Source of the DNA: Deltaproteobacteria bacterium
GTDB lineage: Bacteria; Desulfobacterota; Desulfobacteria; C00003060
Assembly: GCA_030667105.1 (NCBI GenBank)
Contig: DAOUWN010000004.1
Span: forward strand, 1 to 16,774
Reading direction: 5' to 3'
DNA: 16,774 nucleotides
A program made the translations under genes and the position numbers. Shown here in pieces: positions 7,989 through 15,023 of this stretch. The notes beneath the pieces were generated by a model. The model made no database searches. It was not told the origin of the DNA and was given only the letters and a program-made list of their open reading frames with translations. The number at the start of each line of letters is the position of its first letter. The first letter of the stretch is position 1.

Positions 7989-8918
7989 ATGGAGAAGAAA
8001 ATCCTGCTGGCAGTCGACGATTCCATCCATTCAAAACATGCGATTCAGTATGCCGTCAGAATGTCGTCGGCTGTGAAAGATCTCACCTTCACCCTCTTTC
8101 ATGTACAGCCTGCCATCTCACAGTTCCTCCTTGACGAGGCCAAGACCGCCTTCAAAGCCAATGCCGAGTTGAAGAAAGCCATCCGGAAAAACACCGAGCA
8201 CGCCCAGGGGATCTTGGAGAAGTTCAAAGCCCAAATGGTCAGGATGGGAATTGACGGCAAACACATCGAGGTGGCTACCCAGCCGAAGCTGTTGTGACTT
8301 GCCAAAGATGTTCTGGATCGCGCCCAGCAAGGGCTCTATGACGCAATCGCTGTAGGGAGAAGGGGACTTTCCCGGGTCCAGAAGACCTTTGTGGGGAGCG
8401 TTACTGCCACACTGGTGGAGCATTCCATAACAACTCCTGTGTGGGTAATAGACGGCAATGTGACATCCGCAAGGATCATGGTAGCCGTGGACGGCTCTGA
8501 AACCTCGCTTCGGGCCGTGGATCACCTGAGCTTCATGATTGGGGGAAATCCCAAGGTCAGATTAACCCTTTTTCATGTCATACCGAGGCTCGGAGACTAC
8601 TGCGTGATAGACTTTGATGAAAGAAAAACCAGCATCGAGCAAGTCATTGCAAGAGGCGACAGGCGATGTATAGAGGATTTTTATGCTCATGCACGGAGAA
8701 TACTTCAGGATGCCGGCATCCAGGATAAGCAGGTTGAGATCAGGACGGCTAAGCGCAAGAGGAACCCGGCCAAGGCGATTGTTGAAGAAGCCAGAAAGGG
8801 AGACTACGGCACGGTGGTTGTCGGGAGACGGGGTAGAGGCAAGGCATTTTTTATGGGAAGTGTGTCAAGATACGTGCTGGACAGAACGTCGAACCGGGCA
8901 CTATGGCTTATTTCCTAA
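7989..8918 (+). pseudogene. Tandem universal stress protein (UspA), interrupted by in-frame TGA
   Basis: The frame encodes two UspA domains, about 309 residues, split by one TGA at codon 103. Domain 1 starts KKILLAVDDS, runs to the TGA, and resumes in the same frame (LAKDVLD) with its nucleotide motif GRRGLSRVQKTFVGS intact just beyond the stop. Domain 2 starts ARIMVAVDGS (about 161) and ends with GRRGRGKAFFMGS, which is two residues shorter than the usual G2xG9xGS spacing. UspA proteins bind ATP and support stress survival in the cytoplasm. The start at 7989 has AGGAGG 7 bases upstream. Frame and homology continue across the stop with no shift, so this is a recent nonsense change, a sequencing error or, less likely, a recoded codon. 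The next possible start after the stop (GTG, 8391) has no visible ribosome site and would cut domain 1. It is third gene of the MoxR operon. Confidence 0.85.
8295..8297 (+). other. In-frame TGA codon inside the UspA gene
   Basis: This codon is the only disruption of the tandem UspA frame. Immediately downstream, CTTGC (8298-8302) can pair with GCAAG (8327-8331), and CTGG (8313-8316) with CCAG (8324-8327); the two pairings share base 8327. The structure is weak and lacks a convincing bacterial SECIS loop. No cysteine or UxxC-type redox motif lies nearby, so nonsense mutation or a base-call error is preferred over selenocysteine. Confidence 0.7.
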
Positions 8919-9101
8919 TCGTTATGCGTAGACACGTCATGGGAAACCTGCGTTTTTTCCGCGCGTTTTGCCTGGTCACCGACCTGGCAGGAGTCTCTGA
9001 GTCACGTGGAAATACCAAGCTTGGGAAGTACATAAAGCTGGAGCAGGACCCAGACAAGGAAAATAGCTAGTATGATTAGTATCTCGGACATTCCTTTTTC
9101 C

Positions 9102-9118
9102 TTCAGCCAACGGCTGAA
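9102..9118. repeat. Small perfect hairpin between convergent genes
   Basis: TTCAGCC and GGCTGAA form a 7-bp stem with an AAC loop in the 211-bp gap between the Usp gene (+) and the FmdB-type gene (-). A T-rich run (CTTTTTCC) lies on its left side on the plus strand. For minus-strand transcripts this becomes an A-run, so it is not a standard terminator in either direction. Nothing else is recognisable in 8919-9129. Confidence 0.4.
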
Positions 9119-9129
9119 ATGATTTAGGC

Positions 9130-9339
9130 TCAGGAGAAACCTCTGGTAGGCGTGCCGCAAGAAGACGCTGCGGAAGCTCCCAGCTCGCCGGCTGCACTGC
9201 CCGAGGAAAAGATTGACAGCAGGCGATCCGTATCGGATGATTTACATTTTGGGCACTTGATGGGATCACGATCACTTGAAAAGACAATTTGCTCAAATTC
9301 TGCGCCACATTTTAGGCAACGAAATTCATATAGAGGCAT
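9130..9339 (-). CDS. FmdB-family zinc ribbon protein
   Basis: A 69-residue protein with the FmdB-type N-terminus MPLYEFRC and a four-cysteine zinc ribbon: C8-x2-C11 and C29-x2-C32, separated by 17 residues, with the family's DPIKCPKC stretch. The C-terminal half is Ser/Ala/Gly-rich and ends CGTPTRGFS, also common in the family. FmdB proteins are small putative regulators named from a gene near formamidase/amidase operons in other bacteria; the biochemical role is unknown. The ATG at 9339 is preceded by GAGGAGG. A weak promoter candidate on the minus strand is TTGCAA (9432-9437) with TAATAC (9410-9415), 16 bases apart. It is divergent from the J-domain gene and convergent with the Usp gene. 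Confidence 0.85.
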   Translation of the reverse strand: MPLYEFRCLKCGAEFEQIVFSSDRDPIKCPKCKSSDTDRLLSIFSSGSAAGELGASAASSCGTPTRGFS

Positions 9340-9365
9340 CTGTTCCTCCTCGTAACGTACCAGAC

Positions 9366-9407
9366 TCCTTCGTCAAGAAAGCCGAAGGAAATTTCGGCAT
9401 CTTTTTT
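9366..9407 (+). terminator. Rho-independent terminator with alternative antiterminator pairing
   Basis: GCCGAA (9381-9386) and TTCGGC (9393-9398) form a stem with a 6-base loop, followed by six T residues (9402-9407), a standard plus-strand terminator. TCCTTCG (9366-9372) is perfectly complementary to CGAAGGA (9383-9389), which includes most of the terminator's left arm, so the two structures are mutually exclusive. It lies about 65 bases before the J-domain gene. It could be an attenuator or simply end plus-strand readthrough. Confidence 0.5.
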
Positions 9408-9472
9408 AAGTATTAAGCATCCAGTCACGTATTGCAAGGTCTTTTGTCTCTGTTGATGATTATTTGGTTGAA

Positions 9473-9904
9473 ATGATTACGAAATATTTGCCCTGGCTCA
9501 TAGCGCTGGTATACTTCATATGTCCGTATGATGTAATTCCGGATTTTCTTGTCGGACCGGGATGGGTCGATGATCTCGGTGTGCTGGCCCTAGCATGGTG
9601 GTGGGCCACCAGAATCAAAAGGGCCTATCAGACTCGAACCGGCCCATGGCCCAGGGGAACATACCAACAGAAATCCTCCAGCGCAAACGGACAGGCCGCA
9701 GGGGATCCGTACGAGGATGAGGACCCTTACAACATATTGGAAATCGAAAGGGGCGATTCCAAAGACAAGATCAAAGCAGCGTACAAGAGACTCGCAGCCC
9801 AATACCACCCCGACAAGGTACAGCACCTTGGAAAAGAATTTCAGGAGCTTGCCCACAACAAGTTCGTGGCTATTCAGAGGGCCTACGATAAGCTCAGGAA
9901 ATAA
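9473..9904 (+). CDS. DUF1232-J-domain fusion protein
   Basis: A 143-residue protein with two parts. The N-terminus (about 1-50) is a DUF1232-type membrane segment, recognised from PYDVIPDF (18-25) and the following GWVDDLGVLAL. A polar linker (about 55-83) leads to a C-terminal J domain (85-143) with the catalytic HPD motif at 112-114 (YHPDKV), so it should recruit a DnaK-type Hsp70 to the cytoplasmic face of the inner membrane. The domain is at the extreme C-terminus, as in DjlA-like co-chaperones. The start is uncertain: ATG at 9473 (MITKYLP) fits the usual DUF1232 beginning, while a TTG at 9464 would add three residues; neither has a good ribosome site. It converges with the DUF748 gene across a palindrome-rich junction. 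Confidence 0.85.
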   Translation: MITKYLPWLIALVYFICPYDVIPDFLVGPGWVDDLGVLALAWWWATRIKRAYQTRTGPWPRGTYQQKSSSANGQAAGDPYEDEDPYNILEIERGDSKDKIKAAYKRLAAQYHPDKVQHLGKEFQELAHNKFVAIQRAYDKLRK

Positions 9905-9951
9905 TTTAAAGACTCAGGGGGGCATAAGTAGATAACTAAGTCGTTCGATTC

Positions 9952-10090
9952 ATAAATTCGATGACGAATTTATTTAGACTTCGGCTGAGCGACTCGACGT
10001 GAGCTCGTCGACACGTCTCAGTCGAAGCCCTCAGGACTTAGTGCTGCCCTCGGCCATGAGCTCGGGCCGAATGGAGTGAGCCCTAAGTCC
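9952..10090. repeat. Cluster of three palindromes at a convergent gene junction
   Basis: Three inverted repeats follow one another. ATAAATTCG (9952-9960) pairs perfectly with CGAATTTAT (9965-9973) around ATGA. CTTCGGCTGAG (9979-9989) pairs with CTCAGTCGAAG (10017-10027), enclosing CGACG/CGTCG. GGACTTAG (10034-10041) pairs with CTAAGTCC (10083-10090), enclosing CGGCC/GGCCG. The last arm contains the stop codon of the DUF748 gene. The set could act as a two-way transcription barrier or mRNA-stabilising REP-like element. Confidence 0.6.
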
Positions 10091-13000
10091 CTGACAGGGT
10101 TAGATTACTACGTATGGCATCGCCATCAGAAGCGCCGTCTATCTCAACCTCTATCATAAAGACGCGTTCGTCCGGAATCTCTCCCTGCTGGATCAGATGA
10201 CCCTTGATCTGCCTTGCCCGCTCCTGAGCGAGACGCCGCAGGGCGATTTCATCAACCGGCATGTTTCTGATTAATCGTTGCTTGGCGGCAGAAATGAGAA
10301 CCCAGGGTTCGATAGGTGGCCGTTCTGCGGGTTTGCCATCAGTCTCTAGAGACGATTCCCGGGCACCTGAGGCCACTCCCTCATCAGTAGCAGACGCCCC
10401 CGACTTGACTGTAAACAAGGCTTCGGGGCGCTCTCCAAATCTGTCAACATAGGCCTGAGTTATAAGACGGCCGTGGTCATCATCAGACAGCGAAACATCT
10501 TCAGCGTGGACAGGCTCTTGCACTCCGGCAGCTCGCAGCTCTTCTAGTCTCGCATGTTTGAGCTGACTTAGCAGTTCTGCTTCAGCCAGCGCCGCCCTGT
10601 CGTAGCCGCTGTCTGCAGCTCCTCGTATTTCAAGCCGAAGGTTAGGTCGCTCGTGGAGCGCCTCAGCCAATTTATCAAGTTTATTCATCTGCCCTGCGCC
10701 GAGCGCTGCACTGCCAAATTCAAACTCTACAAAACTGAGCTTTTCACCATCTCCCCCTATGAGACGACCCAGGATGGCAAAGGGGAAGGTGACGATCTTG
10801 GTGATCAGATTCATCAGGGCTCTCGCTATAATACGGCCATAATTGAACTCAGGGTCATTGAGATCGCCGCGCACCGGCAGATCAATGTCAATCCTCCCAT
10901 TACGATCCTTTAGCAGGGCTATAGCGAGCCTGACTGGTAGTTTTGTGGCATCGGGGCTATCCATGCGCTCACCCAGGGTGAGTCGATTCAGAACGATTTT
11001 ATTCTCCCCAACAAGCACGTTTTCCGACAACTTGTACTTAAGATCGAGTGACATCTTGCCCTTTTCAATGGTGTAACCCACGAACTTGCCGGAATAGGGC
11101 GTTAAAGTGCTGAGCTCCATGTTCTTAAAGGACAGCGCCATATCAGCGTAAGCCTCTGGGCTCAAGGGATTGATCTGCCCGGCGATTTTTACTGGCGCGT
11201 ATTTATCCACCTTACCTTCGATCAAGACATCAGCCCGTGCCGAAGGCTCGGAGGAGAGGCCTTTTATGGTTCCGTTCAGACTTTGGATGCCAGTGGCAAA
11301 GTTTGGCTTCATCCATAAGTCGCCAAAATTAGCCGAGCCGTTTTCAATGCGCACCGCATCGATGGTGACTGGCATCACGGCCCGCCCCTTTGAATCAGCA
11401 CCATCGGCGCCCTCATCATCCTGAGTAGAAAACACGCTGGTCAGATTGACCGTTTTGTCAGGCCAGATGATTATCCTGGCATATGGTTGATTGGCAACAA
11501 TCTCAGAAATACTCAGCTTGTCAGGCTCAATGTCAAGCAACAAACCATTAAGCGCAAGGGATTTCCACTTCAGGAAATCCTCGGACTGCAATCGGTTGAC
11601 AGCCTCAAAGCTATCGACACTCACGCCGCCCCGGTAGCGCATTTCCGGCCCATGGCCATCCGGGCTCCGATACTTGAAGTCACCTTCAAGGCTTACTGTG
11701 CCGCTAACAAGGTCAAGCTTGGCAACAGCATCCACATATGACTGAAAGGGCTTCAAGGCGACCCGTGCAACTTTCAAGGCGAGCTCAGTGGATACCGGGT
11801 TGATGCCGGCCAGCCCTTTGATCTCGACGGTTCCTGTTTGATTGACTGTAAGGGCGAGTATAACCTCAGCTTGCGAATCCTTCTGATTACTCACGTTTTT
11901 CAGGTTCAAGTTTACCTGCTCCAGACTCACACGGACCGGTTTAGCCAGAGTGCGGTCTTCCAGCGTCACTCCGTAGTCTTCCAACGTCAGTTCATTAACA
12001 GTGATTTGCCAGGGTTGACTTTCGGCTCCTGATTGATCTGGGGTCCCGGATGATTCCTCAGCCTTATCTTCAAGGCCATCAATTGCAAGCAACGTGTAGT
12101 AGTTCAAGGTCCCATCAGGAGCGAGCCATCCCTCAACACCGGCACCGCTGGAGCTAACAGAAGCAAAGACAGCTCGCTTATTGCGAAGGTCTATGTCAGC
12201 GCCACTCACGGAAAACAAGGGCACTGAGATAAGCGTCTTATTGATGCCTTTCTCGGCCAGCGTGAACTCATTCAGTTTCAAGCCCCCGTCAATCAGTTTC
12301 AACTCGAAGGTCTTGCCGCTGGCATCCACATGGTACCGGGCAGCCAGGTTGATCGACCCGCTGTGCACTTCGAAACGCACCTGATCCTGAAAGTATTTCC
12401 ATAGCGTACGGGCCTTTATGCCGATAAGCGCAAAGCGCCCCTGGGAGTGAAGAGGATTGACCGAAAAGTCGCCTTCCCAACTCAGAACCTCTCCTGCTCC
12501 TGTAGTTGCAGTGAAGGCGTAAGGACTCTCACTATCCTTTTGGGTGCTGAAGTTATTCAACGTGAGCCCAATGGGAGACAACTCAGTTTCAAAGGGCGTG
12601 GGTCGCGACAGATCGCTAAACGCCAGGCGACCCTGTTCGATCTGCAGTCTAAAGATGACAACGGGCGGCAACTCATTGCTTTCATCCGGCGTAGATCCTG
12701 TTGCCTCCGATGAGGTGATAAGGTCTGAAAAATTCAGGCTACCGTCAGGCAAAACCTTAATCCGTCCATCAGGTGCGATCAAACGAATCTCATCAAAAGT
12801 ATATGCTCGGCGGAAAATCGAGGAAAGCTGGAAATTGACATAGAGTTCTTCAAAACCAAAGAATCGCTCGGCGTCCGGCTCATTTAATTGAAAACCCCTC
12901 AGGGTTACCGAAAGCGCAAACGGATTCACCCTGATTTGGCTAACTGTAGCCTTTCTATCAAGCTGCTCAGCTATACCTGATATCAGATTGGACTTGAGAA

Positions 13001-13112
13001 TCGAGGGCGCAATGAGAAAACCAAAAATGGCATAGAGCACGACAAAAATGGCGGCGATAACCACTCCTTTTTTCGTGCGCGACAAACTGGCGTAAGATGA
13101 ACGAATGCCCAT
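10083..13112 (-). CDS. DUF748 (AsmA-like) envelope protein
   Basis: A 1009-residue protein with one N-terminal membrane anchor (about 17-37) and a large, presumably periplasmic body of the DUF748 family in the AsmA-like group. The start of the body (VSQIRVNPFALSVTLRGFQL) and the block GDLNDPEF followed by a hydrophobic FPFAILGRLIGG stretch and LSFVEFEFGSAAL (about 740-805) are diagnostic. The last 200 residues contain LRLEIRGAADSGYDR, an OmpA-like-looking helix/strand element typical of this family's C-terminus. Related AsmA-like proteins (YhdP, TamB) are bridge-like factors in envelope lipid or protein handling; the role of DUF748 members is not established. The ATG at 13112 has AGGAG about 9 bases upstream; a TTG one codon earlier is less likely. 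It lies downstream of the VWA-OmpA lipoprotein gene on the same strand, with a MITE-like element between them. Confidence 0.88.
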   Translation of the reverse strand: MGIRSSYASLSRTKKGVVIAAIFVVLYAIFGFLIAPSILKSNLISGIAEQLDRKATVSQIRVNPFALSVTLRGFQLNEPDAERFFGFEELYVNFQLSSIFRRAYTFDEIRLIAPDGRIKVLPDGSLNFSDLITSSEATGSTPDESNELPPVVIFRLQIEQGRLAFSDLSRPTPFETELSPIGLTLNNFSTQKDSESPYAFTATTGAGEVLSWEGDFSVNPLHSQGRFALIGIKARTLWKYFQDQVRFEVHSGSINLAARYHVDASGKTFELKLIDGGLKLNEFTLAEKGINKTLISVPLFSVSGADIDLRNKRAVFASVSSSGAGVEGWLAPDGTLNYYTLLAIDGLEDKAEESSGTPDQSGAESQPWQITVNELTLEDYGVTLEDRTLAKPVRVSLEQVNLNLKNVSNQKDSQAEVILALTVNQTGTVEIKGLAGINPVSTELALKVARVALKPFQSYVDAVAKLDLVSGTVSLEGDFKYRSPDGHGPEMRYRGGVSVDSFEAVNRLQSEDFLKWKSLALNGLLLDIEPDKLSISEIVANQPYARIIIWPDKTVNLTSVFSTQDDEGADGADSKGRAVMPVTIDAVRIENGSANFGDLWMKPNFATGIQSLNGTIKGLSSEPSARADVLIEGKVDKYAPVKIAGQINPLSPEAYADMALSFKNMELSTLTPYSGKFVGYTIEKGKMSLDLKYKLSENVLVGENKIVLNRLTLGERMDSPDATKLPVRLAIALLKDRNGRIDIDLPVRGDLNDPEFNYGRIIARALMNLITKIVTFPFAILGRLIGGDGEKLSFVEFEFGSAALGAGQMNKLDKLAEALHERPNLRLEIRGAADSGYDRAALAEAELLSQLKHARLEELRAAGVQEPVHAEDVSLSDDDHGRLITQAYVDRFGERPEALFTVKSGASATDEGVASGARESSLETDGKPAERPPIEPWVLISAAKQRLIRNMPVDEIALRRLAQERARQIKGHLIQQGEIPDERVFMIEVEIDGASDGDAIRSNLTLSGT

Positions 13113-13151
13113 CAAGGAATCTCCTGTTCTTTTGCTTCACAGGATTGATAA

Positions 13152-13335
13152 TCTCGTAAAAAGTCGTCACTCCGGTGAAAACCGGAGTCCAGAGCCTTTG
13201 TAGCTAGCTGAATAAACTGGATTCCGGCTTTCGCCGGAATGACAGAAAGAGGTCTTTTTCGACTTCCAATGAACTTACTTCAAGTTCGTTGCCGACAGGG
13301 CGCCGCGAAGCGGCATAAACCAGCTTTTTACGAGA
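13152..13335. mobile_element. 184-bp MITE-like element with terminal inverted repeats
   Basis: TCTCGTAAAAAG (13152-13163) and its exact complement CTTTTTACGAGA (13324-13335) bound the element. Inside are four hairpins: 13169-13188 (ACTCCGGT/ACCGGAGT around GAAA), 13221-13240 (ATTCCGGC/GCCGGAAT around TTTC), 13271-13287 (GAACTT/AAGTTC) and 13302-13314 (GCCGC/GCGGC around GAA). It has no coding capacity. CAGGATTGATA to the left and CAGGATTCAATA to the right are similar flanks but not a clean target duplication. It occupies most of the 318-base gap between two same-strand genes. Confidence 0.65.
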
Positions 13336-13430
13336 CCGTCAGGATTCAATAAACGGTCAATAACTCCCAAACCTTTGCAATCAGATTTTCCATCACGTTT
13401 CCTCCATACTGGAATGGATCATTGGTGTTC

Positions 13431-14753
13431 CTAATGAACCGGCGTCAATTCCACCCTCCGGTTCCGTGCTCGGCCTTCCGGGGTGTCGTTAGAAGCAATG
13501 GGCCTTGAGAATCCGTAGCCTGCCGAAGAAAGGCGTTCCGGCTGAATCCCCTTCTTCACCAGATGCTCCATGACTGCCTTGGCCCGGTTCTCGGAGAGTT
13601 TCTGATTGTATGCTTCTGCCCCAACACTATCTGTATGGCCCTCGATCTCCACGTTCAGAGTCGGATTCCTTTCTAATACTGCCACAACTTCATCCAAAGC
13701 CGCATATGCCAGGGGTTTGATATCCCACTTTCCTGTGTCGAACTGAACGCGTTCCAGTACCCAGCAACCCTTATCATTCACCTTGGCCCCATGAGGTGTT
13801 GAAGGGCATTGATCCATGTAGTCATAGACGCCGTCGCCATCCGTGTCTAACGGGCATCCTTGTCGGTTTACTTTTACCCCTTTGGGCGTATTTGGACATT
13901 GATCCAGATAGTCGTACACACCGTCACCGTCTGTGTCTACAGGACAGCCGAAGCGGTCTACCTTTGCCCCTTTTGGGGTGTTCGGGCACTTGTCCACATC
14001 ATCAAGCACCCCATCCCCGTCACTGTCCTTGGCCTCGGCCCTTTCGAAAAAGACCTTTTCCGCAAAACCGGCCATGTCTTTGCTGGACGCTATGTCTTCG
14101 GCAAGCACCGAAAATCCGCACTGGCCTGCTTGGGCAACCTGCTCCAGGAGCCTTTTGCCCTCGGGATCGTTTCCTGCCAAGACGGTATAGATGCAAAGCC
14201 TCTCACCGAAAAGCGTCTTCATATTTTCCCCAGCTGCCACGGGGGCATTGTCCATGTTTTCCCCATCACTCACAATAATGACGGCTGTTTTCCCCTGTGT
14301 GGATTTCAAGTCGTCACTCGCTGCATCCATGGCGAGGGCCATGGGACTTTTCCCGCTTGCCCACTTAACAGTTTTTAGGGCCTCTTCAAGTCCCGCCTTG
14401 GAGTACGCTGTGGGTCCGTACACCAGGGCAGTTTTCTTGGCAAACGGGCACCAGCTCTGACCGAAGGTCCTGAGAGCGGCGGTGAGTTGCAGGTCGGGAA
14501 TCGTCTGATTCATGCGATTCACCATCTCTTTGGCAGACTTCAGCTTCGTCACTCGCCCATAGGGATCTTTCATGGACGAGGACGCGTCCATGATAACTAT
14601 AAAGGTGTCCACCTTTTGCACATAGTGACCGGCTTGCAACTGAGGGTTGAGATCCTGCGCCTGAAACATCATTTGTGGCTTTTGGGCGGCACAACTGACT
14701 AGCAAGGCACAAATCAATACCAAAAAGGAACCCCTGAAACATCTTTTTGTCAT
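13431..14753 (-). CDS. Lipoprotein with VWA, three TSP3 calcium repeats and OmpA domain
   Basis: A 440-residue outer-membrane or periplasmic lipoprotein. The signal peptide ends in a lipobox LVSC (18-21). A von Willebrand factor A domain follows (about 48-235) with a MIDAS motif DASSS (56-60) and IIVSDGEN (159-166). Three thrombospondin type 3-like repeats (about 243-330) each carry DxDGDGV calcium ligands, a CPNTP or CPSTP motif and a GC pair. The OmpA-type peptidoglycan-binding domain (about 335-440) has EGHTD (371-375) and NQKLSENRA (383-391), including the Asp and Arg that contact diaminopimelate. AGGAGG lies 7 bases before the ATG at 14753; an ATG one codon upstream (14756) is possible but is only 4 bases from that site. 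It likely tethers the outer membrane to the wall and binds a protein ligand through the VWA domain. Its promoter overlaps a palindrome. Confidence 0.9.
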   Translation of the reverse strand: MTKRCFRGSFLVLICALLVSCAAQKPQMMFQAQDLNPQLQAGHYVQKVDTFIVIMDASSSMKDPYGRVTKLKSAKEMVNRMNQTIPDLQLTAALRTFGQSWCPFAKKTALVYGPTAYSKAGLEEALKTVKWASGKSPMALAMDAASDDLKSTQGKTAVIIVSDGENMDNAPVAAGENMKTLFGERLCIYTVLAGNDPEGKRLLEQVAQAGQCGFSVLAEDIASSKDMAGFAEKVFFERAEAKDSDGDGVLDDVDKCPNTPKGAKVDRFGCPVDTDGDGVYDYLDQCPNTPKGVKVNRQGCPLDTDGDGVYDYMDQCPSTPHGAKVNDKGCWVLERVQFDTGKWDIKPLAYAALDEVVAVLERNPTLNVEIEGHTDSVGAEAYNQKLSENRAKAVMEHLVKKGIQPERLSSAGYGFSRPIASNDTPEGRARNRRVELTPVH

Positions 14754-14837
14754 CATGGCACCTCCTGTGTAACGATTATTTGTTGGAAGAAAGGTGGAAA
14801 GGGCACCGCTCGATTAACGAAGCAGCGGAGTGTAGTT

Positions 14838-14866
14838 CTTGTAGCCCAAGACTCAGTCCATGTCAA
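14838..14866 (-). promoter_or_regulatory. Putative sigma70 promoter of the VWA-OmpA lipoprotein gene
   Basis: On the minus strand a perfect TTGACA (14861-14866) is followed after 17 bases by TACAAG (14838-14843). Transcription would start near 14831, giving a leader of about 75 bases before the gene. Confidence 0.6.
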
Positions 14867-14880
14867 ACTTTTGTTTGACA
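14861..14880. promoter_or_regulatory. Candidate operator palindrome overlapping the -35 box
   Basis: TGTCAAAC (14861-14868) and GTTTGACA (14873-14880) form a perfect 8-bp inverted repeat with a TTTT spacer on the plus strand. One arm contains the TTGACA -35 element of the lipoprotein promoter, so a dimeric repressor bound here would block polymerase. A 4-base spacer would also allow a short hairpin, but the site lies upstream of the predicted transcript start. Confidence 0.55.
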
Positions 14881-14950
14881 GTTTCAAGGGTCTAAAGGGC
14901 CTCAAAACCGCGTCATTACTGGATCGTTGTTTGAAAAACCTGTAAAAGGT

Positions 14951-15023
14951 AGGGGACAAAATGGAGAATGAAGAGAATGGGGACGAGAAGAGAATGGGAA
15001 GAGAGTGGGGCGAAAAGACTGAG
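14951..15023. repeat. Purine-rich low-complexity tract
   Basis: About 73 bases are almost wholly A and G on the plus strand, with diverged copies of an AGAGAATGGG-type unit spaced about 15 bases apart. It sits upstream of the lipoprotein promoter in the 457-bp gene-free stretch 14754-15210. The rest of that stretch (15024-15210), downstream of the flavodoxin stop, shows no gene or clear terminator. Confidence 0.5.

Noticed and set aside
8295..8331. Selenocysteine insertion at the UspA TGA
   Set aside because: The downstream pairing is short, lacks a convincing SECIS loop, and there is no nearby redox motif; kept only as a test, not a call.
9102..9118. Intrinsic terminator for the Usp or FmdB gene
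   Set aside because: The hairpin is sound, but neither strand has a T-run directly after it.
8976..9308. 110-residue minus-strand open frame overlapping the FmdB-type gene
   Set aside because: It is a different frame of the FmdB region with no family match; the 69-residue frame has the four-cysteine ribbon and a GAGGAGG site.
13796..14378. Plus-strand open frames (160 and 172 residues) opposite the TSP3 region
   Set aside because: They arise from the repetitive codons of the TSP3 repeats; composition (His/Arg/Pro-rich or Cys-rich) is not protein-like.
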